Shown: piece by piece, positions 57,214 through 64,000 of the stretch
How the letters are laid out: each line of letters starts with the position of its first letter
Position numbering within the stretch: position 1 is the stretch's first letter
Assembly (NCBI GenBank): GCA_016714535.1
Contig: JADKDR010000006.1
Location: forward strand, 1 to 64,000
Direction: 5' to 3'
Source: Bacteroidota bacterium
Lineage (GTDB): Bacteria; Bacteroidota; Bacteroidia; AKYH767-A; OLB10
Length of the DNA: 64,000 nucleotides
Made by a program: the position numbers and the translations under genes
Notes under the pieces: generated by a model
Databases searched by the model: none
What the model was told of the DNA's origin: nothing
The model's input: the letters and a program-made list of their open reading frames with translations, nothing else

Positions 57214-58098
57214 ATGCGCTTGCTTTGTCCCGAAAATTTTGCCGACTACGAACTAATCGATTGTGGAAATTTTGAAAAACTTGAACGTTTTGGCAAGTAT
57301 GTTACCATACGCCCTGAGCCACAGGCTATATGGAACAAAAAACTGAGCGAAAAAGACTGGGAGAAAAAAGCAGATGTGCGCTTTGTTTCAAAATCGAGCT
57401 CTGCTGGCATGTGGCAAAAGAAAGGCAATATGCCCGATCAGTGGACCATCAACTATTCGTTTAATCACCTTAATCATAAAGCAGGTATTACCTTACGGCT
57501 TGGCCTAACATCGTTTAAACATGTTGGTGTTTTTCCTGAGCAGGCCGTAAACTGGGATTTTATTTTTAAATCGATAAAAAAAATAAATCATCCAAATCCG
57601 AAGGTGCTCAATTTGTTTGCTTACACCGGAGCAGCATCACTGGCAAGTAAAGCGGCCGGTGCCGATGTGGTTCACCTGGATAGCATAAAGCAAGTAGTAT
57701 CGTGGGCACGGCAAAACATGGAGCTAAGTAACCTTGACAATATACGTTGGTTAGTAGAAGATGCGATGACCTTTGTAAATCGCGAAGTAAAACGAGGTAA
57801 CAAATATCAAGGCATTATTCTTGATCCACCTGCCTATGGACATGGACCCGATGGCGAAAGTTGGAAACTTGAAAACATGATAAATGATATGATGGGCCAG
57901 GTAAAAAAACTATTGGATAAAGAACATTTTCTGGTACTTAATACGTATTCACTTGGATTTTCAGCCTTACTTATTGAGAATATGATGGACACCATTTTTG
58001 ACAAAAATAAAAATCGGGAATTTGGAGAAATTTACCTGCCAAGTACGTCTGGTTTCAAACTCCCTTTGGGAGTTTATTCGAGGTATGTTACCTCCTGA
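57214..58098 (+). CDS. class I SAM-dependent RNA methyltransferase (RlmI/RsmK-like)
   Basis: 294 residues. SAM-binding motif I VLNLFAYTGAASLASKAAGA, acidic VVHLDSIKQVVSWARQN (motif II) and the NPPY-type LDPPAYGHGPDGESWKLE used by cytosine-C5 or N-methyltransferases acting on nucleic acid. The N-terminal ~110 residues (YVTIRPEPQAIWNKKL, FKHVGVFPEQAVNWDFI) match the family's RNA-binding part but lack a PUA domain. Likely target is 23S or 16S rRNA; the exact base is not predictable. Confidence 0.82.
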   Translation: MRLLCPENFADYELIDCGNFEKLERFGKYVTIRPEPQAIWNKKLSEKDWEKKADVRFVSKSSSAGMWQKKGNMPDQWTINYSFNHLNHKAGITLRLGLTSFKHVGVFPEQAVNWDFIFKSIKKINHPNPKVLNLFAYTGAASLASKAAGADVVHLDSIKQVVSWARQNMELSNLDNIRWLVEDAMTFVNREVKRGNKYQGIILDPPAYGHGPDGESWKLENMINDMMGQVKKLLDKEHFLVLNTYSLGFSALLIENMMDTIFDKNKNREFGEIYLPSTSGFKLPLGVYSRYVTS

Positions 58099-58203
58099 TT
58101 AAAATCCTTACAACAAAATTGCTCTACTTAAAGAATCGCGAAACTTATGCTTCACACTCAAACTGATAGAAATAAGTAGTGCCCACTACCTTTACAAAAC
58201 CGG

Positions 58204-58773
58204 ATGAAAATTGTAATAAACCAAGACCTGGCACTTGTAAGCCCCGACCGGCATAGCATATCGTGGCTTGTGAAATATCTTAATGACGGTGATATTTATA
58301 CCAACACCCTAAAGATTCCCAAAGACTATGGCCGAAACGATGCGCTTAAATTTTTTAATTTTTGCAAACGACAGCATTCTAAAATCGGCATGGAGAATAA
58401 CCTCATGGTGCTTCACCAACCAAGCGGAGAAATTATTGGAGGAATAGGCTCATGGCTAAAATATGGAATAGATGCCCATAAGGATGAAATTGGATACTGG
58501 CTGGCAAAGCCATACCGCAACAAAGGTTATACTACCGTTGTGGTTAAAAACTACTGCCATTATTTATTTGAAAAAAGACCTTCACTTGAACGCATTGAAG
58601 CAGGGATATTTTTACATAATATTGCATCGCAAAAAGTGCTTTCGAAATGTGGGTTCAGTTACGAGGGCATCATGCGTAACGAAGCATTAAAAGATGGCAT
58701 GTTGCACGATACTGCATGGTATTCATTATTAAGACAAGATTTTTATGAAAAACAAAATAGAAATATTAGATAA
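58204..58773 (+). CDS. GNAT-family N-acetyltransferase (RimJ/RimL-like)
   Basis: 189 residues. GNAT core: GEIIGGIGSWLKY, EIGYWLAKPYRNKGYTTVVV (acetyl-CoA-binding loop), RIEAGIFLHNIASQKVLSKC and GFSYEGIMRNEAL, typical of Acetyltransf_3 proteins that modify N-terminal amines of ribosomal or other proteins. Its end overlaps the carboxylase gene by 29 bp. Confidence 0.88.
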   Translation: MKIVINQDLALVSPDRHSISWLVKYLNDGDIYTNTLKIPKDYGRNDALKFFNFCKRQHSKIGMENNLMVLHQPSGEIIGGIGSWLKYGIDAHKDEIGYWLAKPYRNKGYTTVVVKNYCHYLFEKRPSLERIEAGIFLHNIASQKVLSKCGFSYEGIMRNEALKDGMLHDTAWYSLLRQDFYEKQNRNIR

Positions 58774-60283
58774 TAAAATTGCCGAAGCTCAAAAAGGGGG
58801 AGGCGAAGCACGCATAAAATCGCAGCACAGTAAAGGCAAACTTACTGCACGCGAGCGCATGCAACTTTTGTTTGACGATGGTCAGTTTGAAGAAATTGGC
58901 ATGTTCGTTACACATCGTAGTTCCGACTTTGGACTTGACCGCGAAAAATATTTAGGCGATGGCGTTATTACCGGGTTTGGCTATGTTAATGGCAAATTGA
59001 TTTACGCATTTTCGCAAGACTTTACAGTATTTGGCGGCAGCCTGAGCGAAGCCCATGCACAAAAAATTTGCCGCATTATGGACCTGGCCATGCAAAATGG
59101 CGCCCCGGTTGTTGGCCTCAACGATTCGGGCGGTGCACGTATACAGGAAGGGGTAGTATCGTTGGGAGGTTATGCCGATATTTTTTATCGCAATACACTT
59201 GCTTCGGGAGTTATCCCACAGATTAGCGCCATTATGGGGCCTTGTGCCGGTGGGGCGGTTTACTCTCCTGCCATTACCGATTTTATTATGATGGTAGAAA
59301 ATACTTCGTATATGTTTGTTACCGGACCTAACGTAGTTAAAACAGTAACGCATGAAGAAATAAGCAGCGAAGAATTAGGAGGCGCACATACCCATGCAAC
59401 CAAATCAGGAGTTACTCATTTTGCTTGTGCCAACGAGGTCGCGCTTATTCAAACTTTAAAAAAATTATTGAGTTACATTCCACAAAATTGCGAAGACGAG
59501 GCGTTACCATTACCCTATACGTTGGGTGATGAAACACGCCTGAAGTTAAACTCCATTGTGCCCGAAAATCCCAACCAACCTTATGACATGCGCGAAGTAA
59601 TAACGGAGTTGGTAGATGATGATTTTTTAGAAGTTCATCGCGAATATGCTGAGAATATTGTGGTTGGATTTGCACGACTTGCAGGCCGCAGTATTGGTAT
59701 AGTTGCCAACCAGCCAGCTGTGCTTGCCGGAGTGCTTGATATAAAAGCTTCGGCCAAGGCTGCTCGCTTTGTAAGGTTTTGCGATTGCTTCAATATTCCA
59801 TTGCTTGTATTGGAAGATGTTCCAGGATTTTTGCCCGGCACCGACCAGGAGTGGAATGGAATTATTACCAATGGTGCTAAACTATTATTTGCCTTTAGCG
59901 AAGCTACCGTGCCACGTATCACTGTAATTACGCGCAAAGCATATGGTGGCGCATATGATGTAATGAACAGCAAACATATAGGTGCCGATATGAATTACGC
60001 CTGGCCTACCAGCGAAATTGCGGTGATGGGTGCTAAAGGCGCTGCCGAAATAATTTTTAAAAAAGAAATAAGCGAAGCTAAAGATCCGGCTCAAAAACTT
60101 TTGGAAAAAGAAAAAGAATACATTGAACACTTTGCCAATCCTTACCGCGCTGCCGAGCGTGGATATATAGATGAAGTAATCTTGCCTGAACAGACAAGAA
60201 CAAAACTTATTCAAGCATATAAAATGCTTGAAAACAAAGTAGCCAAGCTGCCCAAAAAGAAGCATGCAAATATTCCGTTGTAA
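58745..60283 (+). CDS. acyl-CoA carboxylase beta subunit (propionyl-CoA carboxylase/methylmalonyl decarboxylase type)
   Basis: 512 residues, full length. Carboxyltransferase fold with the N-terminal oxyanion region LNDSGGARIQEGVVSLGGYA, PCAGGAVYSPAITDFIMMVE, TGPNVVKTVTHEEISSEELG, and the C-terminal acyl-CoA half ILVLEDVPGFLPGTDQEWNG-type block (here LLVLEDVPGFLPGTDQEWNG) and TRKAYGGAYDVMNSKHIGAD. It transfers carboxylate between biotin and an acyl-CoA, most likely propionyl/methylmalonyl-CoA. Biotin carboxylase and biotin carrier genes are not in the window. Confidence 0.92.
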   Translation: MKNKIEILDNKIAEAQKGGGEARIKSQHSKGKLTARERMQLLFDDGQFEEIGMFVTHRSSDFGLDREKYLGDGVITGFGYVNGKLIYAFSQDFTVFGGSLSEAHAQKICRIMDLAMQNGAPVVGLNDSGGARIQEGVVSLGGYADIFYRNTLASGVIPQISAIMGPCAGGAVYSPAITDFIMMVENTSYMFVTGPNVVKTVTHEEISSEELGGAHTHATKSGVTHFACANEVALIQTLKKLLSYIPQNCEDEALPLPYTLGDETRLKLNSIVPENPNQPYDMREVITELVDDDFLEVHREYAENIVVGFARLAGRSIGIVANQPAVLAGVLDIKASAKAARFVRFCDCFNIPLLVLEDVPGFLPGTDQEWNGIITNGAKLLFAFSEATVPRITVITRKAYGGAYDVMNSKHIGADMNYAWPTSEIAVMGAKGAAEIIFKKEISEAKDPAQKLLEKEKEYIEHFANPYRAAERGYIDEVILPEQTRTKLIQAYKMLENKVAKLPKKKHANIPL

Positions 60284-60286
60284 TTC

Positions 60287-60700
60287 ATGTCAGCAGATTT
60301 AAATCGTGTTAGCCATAAATTTTCGAAAAACGAAAGACTTTGTAGTAGAAAAATTTTTGACCTCCTAATTAATTCAGGCGAACAATTCTTCACCCATCCA
60401 TTCAAAGTAATTTATTGCTATCACGCGTTGAGCTATATACAAGAACCGCTACAGGTGGCTTTTGTTGTTCCTAAGCGTATATTTAAAAAAGCGCACGATC
60501 GCAACCGAATCAAGCGACTAATGCGTGAAGCATTCCGCATTCAAAAAAACGAGTTAAAGCAAGCCATGTTTAATCAGCCAAAGAAACTTGCTGTTCTTAT
60601 CATCTTTGTAAACAAAACTTTAACCCCTTACCACGAAGTAGAATCTAAAATTAAATTAATTTTACATCGTTTGAAAATGGTTCATGCACAAGGCAATTAA
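60287..60700 (+). CDS. rnpA: ribonuclease P protein component
   Basis: 137 residues. FSKNERLCSRKIFDLLINSG at the N-terminus, PLQVAFVVPKRIFKKAHDRN and the RNR motif in RNRIKRLMREAFR, which binds the P RNA. It matures the 5' ends of tRNAs. It starts 3 bp after the carboxylase stop. rpmH is not next to it. Confidence 0.93.
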   Translation: MSADLNRVSHKFSKNERLCSRKIFDLLINSGEQFFTHPFKVIYCYHALSYIQEPLQVAFVVPKRIFKKAHDRNRIKRLMREAFRIQKNELKQAMFNQPKKLAVLIIFVNKTLTPYHEVESKIKLILHRLKMVHAQGN

Positions 60701-60911
60701 GAAAATACTGTTGATGTTAATCTTATTTTACAAAAATGCAATTTCACCTTTGCTCATGCCCGCATGCAGGTATGTGCCCACATGCAGTGAATATGGAATG
60801 GAAGCCATAAACAAGCATGGCGCCTTGCGTGGACTGTGGTTAACATTGAAAAGGTTTGCAAGGTGCAACCCTTTTGGTGGTCATGGGTATGACCCTGTTC
60901 CTGAGAAATAA
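60684..60911 (+). CDS. yidD: membrane protein insertion efficiency factor YidD
   Basis: 75 residues. An amphipathic N-terminus (KKILLMLILFYKNAISPLLM) and the family motif PACRYVPTCSEYGMEAINKH, then RCNPFGGHGYDPVP. It overlaps rnpA by 17 bp, the usual rnpA-yidD order. It assists YidC-dependent insertion. Confidence 0.95.
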   Translation: MHKAIKKILLMLILFYKNAISPLLMPACRYVPTCSEYGMEAINKHGALRGLWLTLKRFARCNPFGGHGYDPVPEK

Positions 60912-60987
60912 TTTTTTTTACACCCACCAATCAAACAAACAAAGTTTTATAGCAATGTATTTTAGAAATAATTAGTATTTATTAATA

Positions 60988-62657
60988 ATGAAAAATAAAA
61001 TTTTATCAAAAACAAAGATAACCCTGGTGGCAATTGGTATTGCCATTGGTAGTTTGGGCGTTTACAGTTTCGCTCCGGAGAGCGACAACTACTTCGAAAT
61101 ATCTCGAAACCTCGACATCTTTACTTCACTTTTCAGAGAGCTCAACATTTATTATGTTGATGATGTTAAGCCGGTGATCTTATGAAAAAAGGTATTGACG
61201 ATATGCTCAACACCCTTGACCCTTACACCAACTACATACCCGAAAGCGATATAGAAGACTATCGGTTTATGACTACCGGGCAGTATGGAGGTATTGGTGC
61301 GCTTATAGGAAAAAAGGGAAATCAGGTAGTAATTACTGATCCATACGAAGGATATCCTGCGCAAAAGGAAGATTTGCGTGCAGGCGATGTCATACTTGAA
61401 GTAGATGGTAAAGAAGTGAACAACAAAAATGTAGATGACGTTAGTAAAATATTGAAAGGGCAGCCAAATACAAAAGTGAAATTAGTGTTGCAGCGCGATG
61501 GAGATAAAAAATTTGAAAAAGAAATAATGCGTGCCGAAGTACAAATTCCGGCTGTTACCTATAGCGGAATAATAAGTGATGGAGTTGGTTATATAAAACT
61601 TACGAGCTTTACCGAAAATGCCGGTGGCGAAGTGCGCGATGCCTTTCTTGCATTAAAAGAAAAGCATAACATTTCTTCACTGGTGCTTGACCTTCGTGGC
61701 AATCCAGGTGGGCTTCTGCATGAGGCTGTTAATATTGTAAATATTTTTACTGATAAAGGAACCGATGTGGTATTTACACGAGGCAAAGTAAAAGAATGGG
61801 ACAAGCAATATAAGGCACTTAACAGTGGCATAGATTTGCAAATACCAGTTGCCGTGCTTGTCAATAGCGGTTCTGCATCGGCCAGCGAAATAGTTTCCGG
61901 AGCATTGCAGGATTTAGATCGTGCAGTGGTTATTGGACAACGTTCATTTGGTAAAGGGCTTGTGCAAACTACACGCCCGTTGAGTTACAATTCGCAACTA
62001 AAAATTACTACTGCCAAATATTACATTCCCAGCGGCCGTTGTATTCAGGCACTTGATTATTCGCATCGCAACGAGGATGGCAGCGTTGGCAAAGTGCCCG
62101 ACTCCCTTGTAACTGAGTTTAAAACCAAGAGTGGAAGAAAGGTTTATGATGGTGGTGGCATTACTCCTGATGTAAAAATAGAAGCCGAAGAGCTTAGCAA
62201 TATTTCGGTGAGCTTAATTTCTAAGTATTTGATTTTTGATTATGCCACACAGTATCGTAATAACCATGCAACCATAAGCGCTGCCAAAGACTTTCAACTT
62301 ACCGAACAAGAATACACTGATTTTATTGCTTGGGTAAAAACGAAAGAATATGACTATACCACGCGTAGCGAAAAAGAAATGGACGAATTGAAAAAAATAG
62401 CTGAAAAAGAAAAATATTTCGAAAGTGTTAAATCGGAGTTTGAAACTTTAAAAAGCAAAATGAAACATGATAAGGAGAGTGATCTTATTAAGTTTAAACC
62501 TGAAATAAAACAACAACTCGAAAACGAAATAGTATCTCGTTATTATTACCTTAAAGGACGTGTAGAAAATGATTTCAAAAACGATTTGGAAGTAACTAAA
62601 GCTATCGAAGTATTAAAGAATCAACCCGAGTACAATCGCATCTTGAGCGGTCAATAA
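60988..62657 (+). CDS. S41-family C-terminal processing protease with PDZ domain (one frameshift)
   Basis: About 556 residues after joining 60988-61185 and 61182-62657 by one G (CCGGTG for CCGGGTG near 61173). Signal/anchor LVAIGIAIGSLGVYSF, then IYYVDDVKPG and the N-terminal bundle MLNTLDPYTNYIPESDIEDY. The PDZ domain follows (GIGALIGKKGNQVVITDPYE, AGDVILEVDGKEV), then the peptidase core LVLDLRGNPGGLLHEAVNIV, catalytic Ser in LVNSGSASASEIVSGALQ and Lys in SFGKGLVQT. It cleaves C-terminal tails of periplasmic or envelope proteins. Confidence 0.9.
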
Positions 62658-62682
62658 TATTAGCCGGCATATTAATATTAGC

Positions 62683-62722
62683 AAAAAGGGTAATAACTTA
62701 TAAAGTGTTACCCTTTTTGTTT
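62683..62722 (+). terminator. intrinsic terminator after the S41 protease
   Basis: AAAAAGGGTAATAACTT / AAGTGTTACCCTTTTT with a short loop and a T-rich tail, 25 bp after the stop. Confidence 0.85.
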
Positions 62723-62768
62723 TATAGCATCTTATTTTTACCATCTAACAAAATCTAAATTCTTACAG

Positions 62769-63165
62769 ATGGCAATATTCGTATTTATAGTATTCGTATT
62801 TGTTGCCTTCGTTCATGCTTGTATATTCGGGTAAATTGGTGTTAGAACTAATAATTCGGCCTTAAAGATTATGGCAGCGTATTTATTTGCTGCCTCACTT
62901 AGTATAGGTGAATACATCTTATACTGGTCAGGACTTTTGGCTAAGTATAGTTTTGTTACCAATATTAATTATCCGTTACACTTCTTGTTTGGGCCCTTAT
63001 TGTTTCTTTATGTCATACTCTTTATTCGGTAAGAAACTAGCTTGTTCAAATACTGGTATCACTTTGTACCAGCAATATTGATTACTGTAATAATTCTGCC
63101 TTACTATTTTGCATCACCCAAACTATATCATCCGCAGCAATTACAATTGGTGCATTGGTAAAGAT
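62769..63165 (+). pseudogene. membrane domain of an AraC-type regulator, broken
   Basis: Reading frames across this stretch give MAIFVFIVFVFVAFVHACIF, then NNSALKIMAAYLFAASLSIG, EYILYWSGLLAKYSFVTNIN, YPLHFLFGPLLFLYVIL and, in another frame, ITVIILPYYFASP. This order is the multi-pass N-terminal sensor region of Bacteroidota AraC-family regulators. The DNA-binding half is missing: the sequence passes directly into a T9SS tail near 63166. At least two frame interruptions are present. Confidence 0.55.
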
Positions 63166-63168
63166 TAA

Positions 63169-63486
63169 GGCAACGATAAACAGCTTAAGCACCTCGCTAA
63201 TGAAGGAAGTGGTACACCTCTTTCATTTATTAATTTGGATAAAAATAATGATTACTTACTTAGGGTTTCACCTAATCCGGCTCATGAATTTGCATGCATT
63301 TATACAAATAACAAATCCGAAAAAAAAATATCCATTTTTAATGCAGAGGGAACTTTAATTTTTGAGAAAAATTTTTTTGAGCAAATAATAATAATTGAAA
63401 CTCAATCATTGTCTGCCGGTGCTTATGTGGTAAACGTATCTGAGGGTGTAAATAAATACGTGACCAAAATGATAATTGCCAGGTAG
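63169..63486 (+). pseudogene. orphan T9SS sorting domain
   Basis: 105 codons without a plausible start: KQLKHLANEGSGTPLSFINL, then RVSPNPAHEFACIYTNNKSE, ISIFNAEGTLIFEKNFFEQ and SAGAYVVNVSEGVNKYVTKM. This is a complete T9SS type A domain that has lost the protein it exported. It is joined to the AraC fragment, which points to a deletion between two genes. Confidence 0.65.
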
Positions 63487-63559
63487 CTGTTAAGCATTTG
63501 ACACTGTTAATAAGAAAGATGTTGCATTGCAAATTAACATCCACACCTTTCTTACACTA

Positions 63560-64000
63560 TTACTTATTCTCGCTTACTGATGTGTACGAAATATCTGCTT
63601 GAAAACGAGCATCCAATACACCTAACTTTTGCGCGGCCGCCTGCGATAATTTAATAATCAGCTTTTGGTTATCCCCCGTATCAGGTAGTTTTCCAATTAT
63701 TTTTACAAACACAAATTTATTATTCATGCGGTTTGTTACTTTCATAATGGTTCCGGTTGGTGCTGATCTGTGTAAGGCAAAATACTTATTAGGATTCAAA
63801 TCTGCATCATTTACCCATGCAGCTTCGCCTGATTCCCTTTTGTGTAATAATGAATTGTCGGGCATCTCAACTTCGTTGGTTCCTGCATTATCCGTGTTTT
63901 TTACAGGAGCGGTGTTTAACTTTATAGGGTTCATATCTTGCGACTTCTTAAGTTCAGCGGCATCTTGATCGGCTTCAAATTTCGCTTTGGCTCCTCTCGA
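63560..64000 (-). CDS. DPBB-domain (RlpA-like) protein, C-terminal part
   Basis: Open from the window edge, so the start is outside; 146 codons are visible. The C-terminal domain has YFALHRSAPTGTIMKVTNRM, FVFVKIIGKLPDTGDNQKLI and LSQAAAQKLGVLDARFQADI, the double-psi beta-barrel pattern of RlpA-like and cell-wall-associated proteins in Bacteroidota (the usual IGKLPDTG motif is clear). A charged linker precedes it (AKFEADQDAAELKKSQ). Catalytic activity is not evident in this fragment. Confidence 0.75.
   Translation of the reverse strand, partial: SRGAKAKFEADQDAAELKKSQDMNPIKLNTAPVKNTDNAGTNEVEMPDNSLLHKRESGEAAWVNDADLNPNKYFALHRSAPTGTIMKVTNRMNNKFVFVKIIGKLPDTGDNQKLIIKLSQAAAQKLGVLDARFQADISYTSVSENK

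Noticed and set aside
1..64000. tRNA or rRNA genes
   Set aside because: No T-arm consensus with a matching acceptor stem, and no rRNA core sequence, was recognised on either strand by eye.

Overview
The window is AT-rich chromosomal DNA from a Bacteroidota bacterium, probably a gliding or T9SS-positive environmental lineage near Chitinophagales/Sphingobacteriales. The evidence is: many secreted proteins ending in a type IX secretion (T9SS, Por) sorting domain; the ssb-gldE-gldD order; carboxypeptidase-regulatory-like TonB receptors; and promoters of the Bacteroidota type (TTTG-N19-TAnnTTTG upstream of sdhC). No rRNA, tRNA or CRISPR array was seen.

Layout. 1-270 is the 3' end of a starch/glycogen synthase-like gene. 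460-12595 is a minus-strand island of surface proteins. In it, a T9SS-exported jelly-roll or beta-propeller gene is repeatedly followed by a phage tail-fibre-like (S74-type) gene. A 0.45 kb block carrying a dead XRE regulator is present twice. 12917-16518 holds sdhA, sdhC (no sdhB) and an acyl carrier protein phosphodiesterase. 16906-25868 holds three tandem paralogous beta-propeller proteins, one with a 12-base G tract, and a ~1400-residue beta-helix protein. 26309-30005 is mce, a membrane Fe-S protein, a CCG-domain Fe-S protein and a conserved small protein. 30020-33511 is an SDR, gldD, gldE and ssb (minus strand). 33877-39237 is a surface polysaccharide cluster: UDP-GlcNAc 2-epimerase, two glycosyltransferases, a deacetylase-like unit and a sugar epimerase. 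39350-44702 is a DUF2490-like relic followed by a ~4.2 kb insertion between 271-bp direct repeats; its cargo is a DNRLRE-like T9SS protein, a zeta-toxin-like kinase with a small partner, and a polyvalent-type protein kinase. 44611-54741 is a phosphate-uptake island: beta-helix lipoprotein, TonB receptor, porin O/P, pstSCAB and phoU. 54766-62657 is a second TonB receptor, an RNA methyltransferase, a GNAT, an acyl-CoA carboxylase beta subunit, rnpA, yidD and a CtpA-type protease. The end has a broken AraC-type regulator, an orphan T9SS domain and a DPBB-domain protein running off the edge.

Reading quality. Many genes that should be intact (pstS, pstA, phoU, mce, ctpA, the polyvalent kinase, a TonB receptor) carry single-base indels, nearly always in a homopolymer. 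Part of the apparent gene decay is therefore probably sequence error. Truncations at segment junctions, the shared nonsense codon in both XRE copies and the duplicated insertion flanks cannot be explained that way.

The parts most worth a second look are the modular tail-fibre/T9SS island, the repeat-flanked insertion at 40-44 kb, and the glycosyltransferase/degenerate deacetylase reading frame interrupted by an amber codon.
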